DNA of 64,000 bases from Vibrio sp. JC009 (GTDB taxonomy: Bacteria; Pseudomonadota; Gammaproteobacteria; Enterobacterales; Vibrionaceae): positions 620,001 to 684,000 of the forward strand of contig NZ_CP092107.1 of NCBI RefSeq assembly GCF_029016485.1, read 5' to 3'. The translations under genes were made by a program, and so were the position numbers. The notes beneath the pieces are model-generated. The model was not told where the DNA came from. It saw only the letters and a program-made list of their open reading frames with translations, and did no database searches. Shown piece by piece: positions 16,562 through 25,225 of the stretch (position 1 is the first letter of the stretch; each line of letters opens with the position of its first letter).

Positions 16562-17386
16562 TCACTTGAACTCGTCTGCATATTTTTTGGGAGATAACCC
16601 GAACACCGCTTTAAACTGACGCCCCAAGTGGGATTGGTCAGAAAAACCACAGGTCGTTGCTACTTCAGCTACGGGGTAACCATCGCTGAGTAGCTGCTTT
16701 GCCTTAAGCAACCTCAGTTGCCGCAAATACTTATTAGGAGAAATCTTAAAAACTCGGGAAAACTGGCGGCAAAGGTGGAACTTGGAAAGATTTGCCTCAT
16801 GGGCTAAATGGTCAAGAGTTATCATTTCATCGTAATGATTTTCAAGATATTCACGTGCTATTGCTAGCTTCTTAAAGTCTTCAATCCGTGGAGACAAGGA
16901 ATTTGTCACAACAGTATGAGATAACTGTTCTACGAGCAGCGCAAGACAACGTGCCCAGCTTACCTCTGTATCAAACGAACTTGACGACGGATCTGCTAAC
17001 TGCGCCGCACAATGAGCCAGCTCTTGATGCAGTTCGGGTGAGTCGATAGTTAAGTTAGAAACCGAAGGAACACGTTGGTCGAGTTGTTCAAACGCTTTAC
17101 GCAGTTCTACATCTTGGGCATAGAACATAACGTATTTGCATCCATGAGGGCTGAGAACCCTTCCAGCATGTACCTCTCCGGGCGCAATCACTGTTACTTG
17201 TCCAGAGTTCACTATGCCATCTCCAGTCGCTCTTGGACTATTGTCATGAGCACCAGAAACAACGGTTCCGATAGACCACGTATCATGCCAATGGGCATCA
17301 AATTTATGGTTCGTAAAATCTGCGATAAGAACTTCGACACCACCAAAAATACGAGTCGAGTAGATGTAGGCATTGTTTAATAGCAT
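16562..17386 (-). CDS. AraC-family transcriptional regulator
   Basis: A 274-residue protein. Residues about 15-160 form a cupin-like effector domain (KFDAHWHDTWSIGTVVSGAH, then a VIAPGEVHAGRV motif), and residues about 175-272 carry the two helix-turn-helix motifs (LDHLAHEANLSKFHLCRQFSRVF and VAEVATTCGFSDQSHLGRQFKAVFG). It is upstream of the LysE exporter and divergent from the GNAT gene, with 68 bp between the start codons, so it may control either or both. Its ligand is not known. Confidence 0.92.
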   Translation of the reverse strand: MLLNNAYIYSTRIFGGVEVLIADFTNHKFDAHWHDTWSIGTVVSGAHDNSPRATGDGIVNSGQVTVIAPGEVHAGRVLSPHGCKYVMFYAQDVELRKAFEQLDQRVPSVSNLTIDSPELHQELAHCAAQLADPSSSSFDTEVSWARCLALLVEQLSHTVVTNSLSPRIEDFKKLAIAREYLENHYDEMITLDHLAHEANLSKFHLCRQFSRVFKISPNKYLRQLRLLKAKQLLSDGYPVAEVATTCGFSDQSHLGRQFKAVFGLSPKKYADEFK

Positions 17387-17454
17387 CGTTCAAATATATA
17401 GTATCTAATCCTGAAAGTCGTTTAGAAGATACCTATATTCAAAAGGAAATATCG

Positions 17455-17910
17455 ATGGAGCTAGAATATCGTTCAGCGCAGCTTGAAGATTTAGAAAGTC
17501 TCGTGTCGCTACTTGCAAATGACCCTCTTGGCAAAAAGAGAGAGGATGCAACGATTCCAATAAATAGCGCCTATCTCTCCGCGTTTAAAGCTATCACTTG
17601 CGATCCAAATAATGAGCTGCTTGTCGTCGAACTTCAAGGTTCGCTAGTTGGTATGCTCCAAGTTACATTTATTCCGTACCTGACACACGTTGGTAGTTGG
17701 CGCTGTCTCATCGAAGGCGTCAGAATTCACGAAGAATTTCGTGGGCAAGGTTTTGGTGAGCAAATGTTTCAACACGCGATTAAATTGGCTAAGACTAAAG
17801 GTTGCAATCTCGTTCAACTTACTAGCGATAAGCAACGCCCAGATGCCATAAGGTTTTATGAAAGGCTTGGTTTCAAGGCAACACACGAGGGATTCAAGTT
17901 AGCACTATGA
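17455..17910 (+). CDS. GNAT-family N-acetyltransferase
   Basis: A 151-residue acetyl-CoA-dependent acyltransferase. The acetyl-CoA loop reads FRGQGFGEQMFQHAI (near residues 98-112), followed by KGCNLVQLTSDKQRPDAIRFYERLGF, the usual GNAT C-terminal pattern. A good ribosome site (aagga) precedes the ATG. The substrate is unknown; a small amine or amino acid would fit the neighbouring exporter and regulator, but that is context only. Confidence 0.9.
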   Translation: MELEYRSAQLEDLESLVSLLANDPLGKKREDATIPINSAYLSAFKAITCDPNNELLVVELQGSLVGMLQVTFIPYLTHVGSWRCLIEGVRIHEEFRGQGFGEQMFQHAIKLAKTKGCNLVQLTSDKQRPDAIRFYERLGFKATHEGFKLAL

Positions 17911-18508
17911 GTTATTGCTAACAATTGATAGAAGTATGCGGATAACGGATTGGGTTTAAGATTTGCTAACAAGAAATATCGCGAATGAATATTTATGCGC
18001 ATCCGTTTTTTTAGTAGGGAAGACGGTAATGACAGCTTTTGGGAGAAAGTTTGCACTACTCCTTGGCTGCCTTTGGTTCAGTCGGGGTTGATAAATCAGG
18101 GATTAAATTTATCGGCTCAAAACCTCGTTGAAACGTAATGGGGCAGAACCATCTTAGAGTGGAAGCACTAAATTGCTTTTGTCCCGAATAGAGCCAAAAC
18201 ACCCGGAACAGCCCTTGCACGGGGGGTAGCGAGAAGCTCATTATCAACCCGAAGTCGAAACCGAAAGATCTCGTGATTTTGCAGAATGACTCCGGCTACC
18301 AAAGGATCTCTTCTGGGGATGTAGAGAACCTCAGAGGATGGTGTCTAGGTTATTCTCTGCGGGTCGATAATTATTTCTAATAACACCTCTCCAGTAAGGG
18401 ATGCACGATAACTCCTAAACGAGCATCGGAGGTATTCTCAACCAGTAACTTCCGTCTGAATTGTTATGCAAGTTATCTGAAGGGGGGGATTCAGCCTAGA
18501 ATAAGCTG
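17911..18508. repeat. Gene-free stretch with dispersed repeat copy A (18,171-18,415)
   Basis: No convincing gene is present in these 598 bp. Bases 18,171-18,415 are nearly identical to 21,041-21,275 (copy B), apart from a small insertion near 18,208-18,220 and scattered substitutions. Within both copies a frame beginning KLIINP and ending LRVDNYF at a TAA is open for about 47 codons, and most differences there are silent. The leader part of the repeat in copies B and C is absent here. Confidence 0.6.
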
Positions 18509-19072
18509 TCATGTGAATCCAATATAGCTTAAAACAGCGTGTAATTTATTCAATTCATCAACATTAACACCGACATAATGAGTGTTGAAATACTTAGCCC
18601 TATAAACCTCGCCCAGTTGTCTCCAACCCTCCACAGTAGTATCTGTGATTTTTGTTTCATCCAGACAGGACACCCAGAAAACTTCTTTCTTAGGTCGTTG
18701 CCCAGACGTCAAATGCCGTCCTTTGTAATAAAGAACCACTTGTGTTTTCCGAATCGAAATATCAGTCACATTTGGGTTGGTAGACAACTCTTGAGCTACT
18801 TTAATTAATTCGGGGTTTATGAGGTTTGAATCATCATCATACGCAGACTGCATGATCACGAACCCTTCCCTTGAGTCAACCACGCGATCATTCTTTGAAC
18901 CTCGCCTTCCTGTTGACTGAACTTTGGCGCTCTGAGCTAATATTTCATCACAGACAGACATAACTTCTGTAAATCCCTTGGATTCAGCATTTTTTCGTAT
19001 ATTGAGCAGTTGTTGATTTGAGTATTTTCCAGTTCTAATTTTCTCTATAAGTTCTGCAATGTTTACAGCCAT
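18509..19072 (-). CDS. Hypothetical protein (187 aa)
   Basis: I do not recognise this protein. It has no signal peptide and no membrane span. The N-terminal 45 residues are helical (IAELIEKIRTGKYSNQQLLNIRKNAES), followed by a basic linker (TGRRGSKNDR) and a mixed alpha/beta C-terminal region (VVLYYKGRHLTSGQRPKKEVFWVSCLD). The ATG at 19,072 is preferred over a GTG two codons earlier because gagagg sits 5 nt before it. The gene is flanked by repeat copy A and by an insertion sequence, and has no operon partner, so it is probably accessory cargo. Confidence 0.7.
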   Translation of the reverse strand: MAVNIAELIEKIRTGKYSNQQLLNIRKNAESKGFTEVMSVCDEILAQSAKVQSTGRRGSKNDRVVDSREGFVIMQSAYDDDSNLINPELIKVAQELSTNPNVTDISIRKTQVVLYYKGRHLTSGQRPKKEVFWVSCLDETKITDTTVEGWRQLGEVYRAKYFNTHYVGVNVDELNKLHAVLSYIGFT

Positions 19073-19180
19073 AAACACCTCTCAATTGGCTACTATAGCT
19101 AACCATTATACACGTACGGCACTTTGAACGTAGTAATGTTAAAGAGCGCGGGCACAAATGCTTCAGAGGATTATCTAGGT

Positions 19181-20867
19181 AGTTCTCATCCAGAAACAGC
19201 AGATTTTAAGCACTTGTTCCATTGATCTAGCTCTGGTTGCTACTTTTCCGAAGCCTAATGTATGGTGATTGCGCACACGAAGTGTGCGATCACGATATTT
19301 TTTGCTCTTATTGGGCAATTAGTCAAAACGCAAACATTAAAAGCCCTGCCATCGTAGTGACTGGCGTGTATTTCCTTTTGGCAGGATAAGGTCAGTTGGC
19401 GGTTTCTATCCGCGCGAGTTGCAAGAGGTTATATGCCACACTTGAAGCCCAGACATAGGCCTTGAACTTCTCCAGACCTTTCCAGTTGCACCTCGACAGT
19501 CCGAAGCGACGTTTCAGGCAAGAGATGTTTCCTTCAACACCTGCCCTAAACTTATAAAGCTTTTTGTACACCCAGTCGCTTTTCACCATGTCTTCAACCT
19601 TCAGGCCGCGTTTTTTATTGAAGGCGACATCCTTAACCCCCATTTCCTTAGCCTTCGTAAGATTGTCCTGACTGGCGTACCCGCCATCGGCAGCAGCCTG
19701 TCTTGGAGCCCTGCCGTATATTTCCTTTTGCCTTTCCAACATAGGACACAATCTCGCGGCATCTGCCGGATTACCTTCTTCAATATAAACATCTAACACC
19801 AGGCCACTCTTACCTGTCGTCAGGTTTAGCTTGTGCCCATATTGAATGTCTCTGGAGCCTTTTCTGATGATATCGGTATGAGGCTCGAAGATGCTGAGTA
19901 CCTTCTCCTGATGAGGAACGGATTCGCCATTAAACACCCTTCTTTGGGTTTGGCTAATCACTTTTTCTGTGAGCTCCAGGAGTGCTTTAGCTTCTTCTTC
20001 CAATTGTATAAATTGAAAGGATTCCCGTAGTTGGCTTTTGGGGTTAAGTGCCATGTACAAATAGTCACGGGTCTCTTTAGTATTAGCAATCAACCGTTTG
20101 TATTGCTTTACTCTGTTGCTTCCTCTGGAATAGGCGATGGCTTTCATGCGCCGTTTAGCTGCCCGGGTCCGGTCACAAAATGTAACGGCTCCCAGCTCCA
20201 GTACGGAGGCCATTTTCCGGAGCAGACGAACCATGACACGAACACAGTCCCAGAGAAGGTTGCTGTCGCTGGGTGGGGAGATATGAGTTTCAGTTACCGT
20301 ACTGTCAATTCGGACCATTCTGCCTTTTTCAATTCCTTTTGCCGCTGCATCACTAAGCAGCAGACGATTAATCGCTTCCCAACTTGCCGCATCAATTTTG
20401 CTAATACAGGATTGTAAGCAGGAGCCGGAATAACGTATGGATGAATCAACTCTGGCAAAAGAGCTGTAACTTAATGAGTCCTGTAAATAGAAGCTGAGTT
20501 CGTCATAGGTTAATCCCATCATTTGTTTGAGCAATGCCGCTCTGACAATGGTATCAACAGTCAGCCCTTTGCGTCCGGTTTGCTTTGCCCCGGAAGTAAA
20601 AATAGCATTGGTTGCGATATCTAATATCGCGGGAATGGCGTCCAATCTCTCAGATATATTTTTTAATTGCTGGCCGGTCTCGTGCTCACCGTAAAATTCG
20701 AATATACTGATTTGTGGGTTGTGTGTTTCACGCATCCTAAACTCCGGTTTTTTTAATCTAGTCAATGAGTTAGCACTATTAACTATAGTAAATTTATCGG
20801 AGTTTTCCTTCTTTTTATCCTACATTTTTCAAATATTTCAATATGTTATCGTTTCTGGATGAGAACT
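19181..20867 (-). mobile_element. IS5/IS1182-type insertion sequence, complete
   Basis: Perfect 17-bp terminal inverted repeats (agttctcatccagaaac at 19,181-19,197 and its complement at 20,851-20,867) bound a 1,687-bp element holding one transposase gene. AGGT occurs immediately outside both ends (19,177-19,180 and 20,868-20,871), consistent with a 4-bp target duplication. The bracketing repeats suggest a fairly recent insertion. Confidence 0.9.
19392..20735 (-). CDS. IS5/IS1182-like DDE transposase
   Basis: A 447-residue transposase. The N-terminal region has the DUF772-like pattern TVDTIVRAALLKQMMGLTYDELSFYL. The catalytic core follows: MVRIDSTVTETHI (first Asp), QAAADGGYASQDN (second Asp) and the C-terminal YKFRAGVEGNISCLKRRFGL (Glu), then NLLQLARI. 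The ATG at 20,735 follows ggagtttagg; a TTG ten codons earlier is possible. The frame is intact, so the element may be active. The exact subfamily (IS5 versus IS1182) cannot be settled by eye. Confidence 0.88.
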   Translation of the reverse strand: MRETHNPQISIFEFYGEHETGQQLKNISERLDAIPAILDIATNAIFTSGAKQTGRKGLTVDTIVRAALLKQMMGLTYDELSFYLQDSLSYSSFARVDSSIRYSGSCLQSCISKIDAASWEAINRLLLSDAAAKGIEKGRMVRIDSTVTETHISPPSDSNLLWDCVRVMVRLLRKMASVLELGAVTFCDRTRAAKRRMKAIAYSRGSNRVKQYKRLIANTKETRDYLYMALNPKSQLRESFQFIQLEEEAKALLELTEKVISQTQRRVFNGESVPHQEKVLSIFEPHTDIIRKGSRDIQYGHKLNLTTGKSGLVLDVYIEEGNPADAARLCPMLERQKEIYGRAPRQAAADGGYASQDNLTKAKEMGVKDVAFNKKRGLKVEDMVKSDWVYKKLYKFRAGVEGNISCLKRRFGLSRCNWKGLEKFKAYVWASSVAYNLLQLARIETAN

Positions 20868-20929
20868 AGGTATTGCATACGTTGCGAAAATTCCCGCATA
20901 AAGTGAATCCATCAGCGCAATTCAGGGAT

Positions 20930-21275
20930 GGAAGGTTATGGCTTGAACCTTCTATTTTCGGCATCGAGCATAGGGAGGCCGTTCGTAGCTTCAAGATACA
21001 AAAAGTTACTTGAAAGCGGGGTTATAGAGCTTTTACGTTAAATAGCTTTTGTCCCGAATAGAGTCAAAACACCCGGAACAGCTCTGCACGGGGAAGCTCA
21101 TTATCAACCCGGAGTCGAAACCGAAAGATCTCGTGATTTTGCAGAATGATTCCGGCTACCAAAGGATCTCTTCTGGGGATGTAGAGAATCTCAGAGGATG
21201 GTGTCTAGGTTATTCTCTGCGGGTCGATAATTATTTCTAATAACACCTCTCCGGTAAGGGATGCACGATAACTCC
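20930..21275 (+). repeat. Dispersed repeat copy B (fullest copy)
   Basis: This copy has both halves of the repeat. The left part (20,930-21,085) matches copy C at 32,250-32,400 and starts with ggaaggtt-type inverted arms. The right part (21,041-21,275) matches copy A. A TTG-started frame of 63 codons (21,049-21,240) runs through it and contains DLVILQNDSGYQRISSGDVE. Whether that frame is translated is unknown. Confidence 0.65.
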
Positions 21276-21560
21276 CAAAACTGCTCAAAATAGATATTAC
21301 TAACCAACGCCATCCGCTTGCATTGTTATGCAACTTCACTGAAAAGCAGAAATCACCTCTGGATATTTCTAAGCCCGTAATTTTGTTCTTTTACCAAGCC
21401 ATGAATTATTACTGATTTGGCAAGGTTAAAGAAAATATTTGATTTTTCATGTCACACTTTTTTTCCGGAAAAGTTTAAATAGAGATGGGTCTATAGAGCA
21501 AGCCCAGAAGGTTCGGGAATTACACGAGATATTGTTTAATAACAACAGAGACAATCAGAT
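21276..21560. other. Gene-free stretch before the Tat-signal gene
   Basis: About 285 bp between repeat copy B and the next gene. It is AT-rich towards the right and presumably holds the promoter of the 21,561 gene. I see no clear operator, hairpin or reading frame. Confidence 0.35.
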
Positions 21561-21938
21561 ATGGATAGACGTAAATTCGTAAAAAATGGACTAGTTGGCG
21601 TTGGTGTTGCTATAGCATCCTCGCATGTGATAGCTAGAGAGGGAAGCCAGATACAAACAGACAAACCCCACATTACATTTCCATCAGTTGGGAATAAAAT
21701 CATTGCTAAGATCATTTCCAGCGAAGCGCCTTGTTCGATAGGTATGAAATCAGGAGATGAATTTGAGTTAGGTATTCGTAAATGCGGTAATTTTTGTGGA
21801 TTTTTCTATAGCAGCATTCACAAGTCGATAACTGAGCTTCAGTTCGGAGAGTTCGGTCAGGGGCCGGATACACAAGTGTTCGAGTGCCCAAATTCTAAGA
21901 ACAAGGTCAAGTTGGAGTTAAGGAGAATTGCAGTTTAG
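21561..21938 (+). CDS. Tat-signal small protein, TIGR04076-like
   Basis: A 125-residue protein starting MDRRKFVKNGLVGVGVAIAS, a twin-arginine export signal with the RRKFVK box. The mature part contains KIIAKIISSEAPCSIGMKSGDEFE, GNFCGFFYSSIH and VFECPNSKNKVKLELRRI, the spacing of conserved cysteines and the CP-D/N pattern of TIGR04076-type small proteins. Their function is unknown; Tat export suggests folding or cofactor loading before export. It lies between repeat copy B and the ISAs1/IS630 elements with no partner gene. Confidence 0.7.
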   Translation: MDRRKFVKNGLVGVGVAIASSHVIAREGSQIQTDKPHITFPSVGNKIIAKIISSEAPCSIGMKSGDEFELGIRKCGNFCGFFYSSIHKSITELQFGEFGQGPDTQVFECPNSKNKVKLELRRIAV

Positions 21939-22164
21939 ATTAAATAATTACCAAAGGTTACACCTAAATTTCCACTTCTGAAGTAGCTACGGCTGCTTTG
22001 CTAAGATTCGAATAACTGAGCTAAGCCCTGATGTAGGTCGCTCTCATCTACTGTTCATGACCTCTGGTTCAGGGTGAGATCGTGAGTATTTTTTAAGCAA
22101 AAAGTAAGATCGATTTGACGATCACATCTAGTACCTAAACACAGAAGTTATGATCGATTGAATT

Positions 22165-22203
22165 TAGTACACCAAGGTGGTGTCTCACCTCTTTGGTGCA
22201 CTA
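22165..22203 (-). terminator. Hairpin downstream of the wHTH gene
   Basis: An imperfect stem with arms tagtacaccaaggtg and cacctctttggtgcacta lies 12 nt beyond the stop codon of the minus-strand gene. It also repeats the TAGTAC of the element end. Confidence 0.45.
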
Positions 22204-22214
22204 AAGCTGCATAA

Positions 22215-22748
22215 TTAAATAACCGGTATCTGGGAGTCAGGCAAAGTCACCCGAATACTTCGCGGTTTACGCGGCTGTTTTTCAATAAGTCCTTTTTTCT
22301 CCAGATTTTTAATCATCTGATTAACAGTGGGAGCGGTTACTTTAAAGTAGTGCTCCATTTCGGCGTAAGCCGGGGGAAAACCACGCATCTTGGTGTATTG
22401 ATGAATAAAAGCCAGATATTGACCTTGTTTCTCCGTGTACGGAATATCCGGCGGCTCCGGTAGCGATAACAATAGTTCAGCTGGAACATTAACAAAGAGA
22501 CTTCGGGCAACACCGGGGGACTTAATTATCCACTTTTTCTTTTCTAGGTTTTTTATCATTTGATTCACTGTAGGGGCGGTGACTTTGAAGTAAGCCTGGA
22601 TATCAGCGAAGGCTGGCGGGATCCCTCTCAATCGTGTGTATTCGAGAATATAAGTCAGATATTTTCGCTCTTTTTCCGTAAATGCGTAATTTTCAGGGTC
22701 AGGGATCGACACAGCAAGCCTTTTGTGATCAAGTATGGTGGTTATCAA
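22215..22748 (-). CDS. Tandem LexA-like winged-helix DNA-binding protein carried by the IS630 element
   Basis: About 177 residues made of two copies of one winged-helix module: FTEKERKYLTYILEYTR...GIPPAFADIQAYF, then VTAPTVNQMIKNLEKKKWI, and again YTEKQGQYLAFIHQYTK...GFPPAYAEMEHYF, then VTAPTVNQMIKNLEKKGLI. The pattern G-(I/F)-PPA followed by the recognition helix and the K-(K/G)-x-I-x-x-x-x-x-x-R-S wing is that of the LexA N-terminal domain, but no LexA peptidase domain is present. TTG at 22,748 opens the frame; GTG at 22,712, preceded by aaaagg, is a plausible alternative. The gene lies inside the IS630 ends, divergent from the transposase, so it may repress transposition or bind the ends. 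Confidence 0.75.
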   Translation of the reverse strand: MITTILDHKRLAVSIPDPENYAFTEKERKYLTYILEYTRLRGIPPAFADIQAYFKVTAPTVNQMIKNLEKKKWIIKSPGVARSLFVNVPAELLLSLPEPPDIPYTEKQGQYLAFIHQYTKMRGFPPAYAEMEHYFKVTAPTVNQMIKNLEKKGLIEKQPRKPRSIRVTLPDSQIPVI

Positions 22749-22763
22749 TACCGAGATTGTGCC

Positions 22764-23882
22764 ATGAATGTCAAATACGTTGTAGAGCTGAGTAATGAAG
22801 AACGAGATACGTTAATAAAACTCACGTCAAAAGGTAAGGAAAGCGCCAGAAAACTCAAAAGAGCCCAACTGTTATTACTTGCCGATGACGGCAAGCAAGA
22901 CAAAGACATTGTCGAACTGCTTCATATCAGTACATCAACCATTTACCGGACCAAGAAACGATTTGTCGAAGAGGGTTTGCCTGAAGCTTTGAATGAAGGA
23001 AGAAGAACAGGTTGCCCGCGCAAGCTCGATGCTGTCAGTGATGCATTGTTGACGGCCATTGCCTGTAGTGAGCCACCAGAAGGTTGTGGCCGGTGGACAT
23101 TAAACCTAATCGCCGATGAATTTATGGCCTTGGTGGAAGGAGAATCGATATCAGTTGAGACGATTCGAAGGCAGCTCAAGAGCAACGATTTGAAACCCTG
23201 GCAGAAAAAGATGTGGTGCGTTGGTGATATGAATGCCGAATATATTGCCCGCATGGAGCATGTGCTTGACTTGTACAGTCGTCCAGCTATTCCCGATGAA
23301 CCACTAATCAACTTTGATGAGGCGATGAAACAATTGGTGGCAGATATTAAGCCATCAACTCAGGCTAAGTCAGGGCAACCTCCGAGAGAAGACTATGAAT
23401 ACAAGCGAGTGGCGGTGGCTAATCTGTTCATGTTTTATGACTGTCACCGAGGGTGGAGAAAAGTCAAAGAAACAGAAAATAAAAAGGCTGAGGACTTTGC
23501 ACAATGTATGAAGGAGTTGGTGGATATCCACTACCCTGAAGCTAAGAAAATTCATGTCGTGATGGACAACTTTGGCACGCATACAGAGGCTTCACTCTAT
23601 AAGGCATTTGAACCAGCAGAGGCCCGGAGGCTTCTGAGCCAATTGGAATTTCACTATACCCCTAAGCATGCCAGTTGGCTGAATAAAGTGGAAATTGAAA
23701 TAGGGGTCATGAACAGACAATGTCTGAATCAAAGGATCCCGACATGGGAGAAATTACGCAATGAACTGGATGCGTGGGAAACGCGAAGGAATCAGGAAAA
23801 AGCTTCTATCAACTGGCAGTTTGACATAGAAGCAGCACGAGAAAAGTTCACCAAAGCCTACGCCAAACTACGAAAGAAATAG
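22764..23882 (+). CDS. IS630-family transposase
   Basis: A 372-residue transposase. An N-terminal helix-turn-helix region (KDIVELLHISTSTIYRTKKRFVEEGLPEAL) and a winged-helix segment precede the DDE core: LINFDEAMKQL (first Asp), KIHVVMDNFGTHTEAS (second Asp) and HASWLNKVEIEIGVM (Glu). The ATG at 22,764 is used because the homologous N-terminus begins there; the frame is open further left but that part overlaps the divergent gene. It is intact. Confidence 0.92.
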   Translation: MNVKYVVELSNEERDTLIKLTSKGKESARKLKRAQLLLLADDGKQDKDIVELLHISTSTIYRTKKRFVEEGLPEALNEGRRTGCPRKLDAVSDALLTAIACSEPPEGCGRWTLNLIADEFMALVEGESISVETIRRQLKSNDLKPWQKKMWCVGDMNAEYIARMEHVLDLYSRPAIPDEPLINFDEAMKQLVADIKPSTQAKSGQPPREDYEYKRVAVANLFMFYDCHRGWRKVKETENKKAEDFAQCMKELVDIHYPEAKKIHVVMDNFGTHTEASLYKAFEPAEARRLLSQLEFHYTPKHASWLNKVEIEIGVMNRQCLNQRIPTWEKLRNELDAWETRRNQEKASINWQFDIEAAREKFTKAYAKLRKK

Positions 23883-23958
23883 CGTAGGCTCAATATGTCA
23901 GAACTTATGTGTCGGAGTACTAGCTGTGATCATATACTCTCCTTTTAGGGAGAACACC

Positions 23959-25080
23959 ATGCACATTGACCACTTCAAAGAACATTTTCAACCAATAACC
24001 GACCAACGTCAGAGTGCAAAAGTTACTTATTGCCTATTTGATGTCCTGTTTGGCTCATTGTGTGCGGTAATAGCAGGTGCTAAAGGTTGGTTTGATATTC
24101 GAGAATACATTCTTGGGCATCATGACTGGTTTAAACGTAATGGATTGTTTATAGAAGGTATTCCCGCCGACGATACCATCGCTCGAATTATCTCCACTAT
24201 TGAACCTGAACAGTTTCATGAATGTTTCGTCAATTGGATGTCATCGGTACACACGCTGACAGAAGGTCAAGTGGTAGCTATTGACGGAAAAACGCTTCGT
24301 GGATCATACAACCGCGAAGATAGAGCCAGCACCATCCATATGATTAGTGCGTATGCTTCCTCAAATAAATTGGTGCTTGGACAGCTCAAAACCGATCAAA
24401 AAAGCAATGAGATAACAGCGATCCCAGAGCTGATAGAAATGCTTGATATCAAAGGAGCTTTAGTCACGATTGATGCAATGGCATGCCAGACCAAAATAGC
24501 CAAAGCCATTGTAGACAAAGGTGGAGATTACTTACTTGCAGTAAAAAGTAATCAAGGGAAACTCCGAAAAGCAGTGGAAAATGCCTTTTCAGCTCAGCGG
24601 GCTAATATGCCAGAGACAATCTCCTTAGAAAATGGACACGGACGTATTGAATCTCGTCAATGTTATGTCTTTGACAGCAAAGATCTTGGAGGTAATTTCT
24701 CACGCTGGAAAGGCCTGAAAAGTATCGTAATGGTTGAGAACTTCCGCCTTGAAAAAGGAAAAGCGGTTGACCTTGAATATCGTTACTACATCAGTTCCAA
24801 GGCTCTTAGCGCAGAGCAAGCCTTAGCAGCGGTAAGAGAGCATTGGGGCATAGAGTCCATGCATTGGGTTCTTGATGTCAGTATGGGTGAAGACGCCTGC
24901 CAGATATATAAAGATCATGGTGCAGAAAACTTATCTTGTCTGCGTCATATGAGCCTGAATATGCTTCGTGCTGAACCGACAAAGGTGAGCATTGTTGGAA
25001 AACAAAAGCGATGCATGATGAATACATCAATGCTGGAAACCGTTTTAAATGCAGGTTTTAGTCAGGTGGCGAAAAGCTGA
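23959..25080 (+). CDS. ISAs1-family (H-repeat type) transposase
   Basis: A 373-residue transposase with the N-terminal DDE_Tnp_1-associated region (YCLFDVLFGSLCAVIAGAKGWFDI) and the DDE core: VVAIDGKTLRGSY (first Asp), LVTIDAMACQTKIAKAI (second Asp) and REHWGIESMHWVLDVSMGED (Glu). The ATG at 23,959 follows agggagaa. The frame is intact, though its natural left promoter region has been separated from the left end by the IS630 insertion. Confidence 0.92.
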   Translation: MHIDHFKEHFQPITDQRQSAKVTYCLFDVLFGSLCAVIAGAKGWFDIREYILGHHDWFKRNGLFIEGIPADDTIARIISTIEPEQFHECFVNWMSSVHTLTEGQVVAIDGKTLRGSYNREDRASTIHMISAYASSNKLVLGQLKTDQKSNEITAIPELIEMLDIKGALVTIDAMACQTKIAKAIVDKGGDYLLAVKSNQGKLRKAVENAFSAQRANMPETISLENGHGRIESRQCYVFDSKDLGGNFSRWKGLKSIVMVENFRLEKGKAVDLEYRYYISSKALSAEQALAAVREHWGIESMHWVLDVSMGEDACQIYKDHGAENLSCLRHMSLNMLRAEPTKVSIVGKQKRCMMNTSMLETVLNAGFSQVAKS

Positions 25081-25225
25081 GCACTCATGCGGTTGCCCTG
25101 ACCTCTGGTTGGTCATGAACAGAAACCACCATTTCCGTTTATCTATTGTTAACGCCGGTGAAGAACCGCGACTATTTGCCGCAGTTTTTTGAGGACAGAT
25201 CGCGACCTTCACTGGCGCTGTAGAT

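Larger units (their letters stand above)
22131..23920 (+). mobile_element. IS630-family element with a divergent wHTH gene, nested in ISAs1
   Basis: Imperfect terminal inverted repeats (gtacctaaacacagaagtt at 22,131 and gtactccgacacataagtt read inwards from 23,920) are flanked by TA on both sides (22,129-22,130 and 23,921-23,922), the invariant IS630/Tc1 target. The 1,790-bp element carries two divergent genes, the transposase and a tandem winged-helix protein, and lies between the left end and the transposase gene of the surrounding ISAs1. Confidence 0.85.
22070..25100 (+). mobile_element. ISAs1-family element interrupted by an IS630 element
   Basis: The ends cagggtgagatcgtgagt (22,070 inwards) and cagggcaaccgcatgagt (25,100 inwards, minus strand) are imperfect inverted repeats. 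The 10-bp acctctggtt lies directly outside both ends (22,060-22,069 and 25,101-25,110), a target duplication of the length typical for ISAs1. Removing the nested IS630 leaves about 1.24 kb, the normal ISAs1 size. The target itself was a perfect hairpin (arms ctgttcatgacc / ggtcatgaacag). Confidence 0.88.

Noticed and set aside
17911..21560. Integron cassette array (attC sites) around the GNAT gene, the 18,509 gene and the repeats
   Set aside because: Some GCTAAC and GTTATGC strings occur, but I could not pair them into attC folds with proper core sites, no integrase is present and gene directions are mixed.
22560..22763. N-terminal extension of the IS630 transposase
   Set aside because: The open frame overlaps the divergent wHTH gene and the added residues do not resemble the family; the ATG at 22,764 is the natural start.
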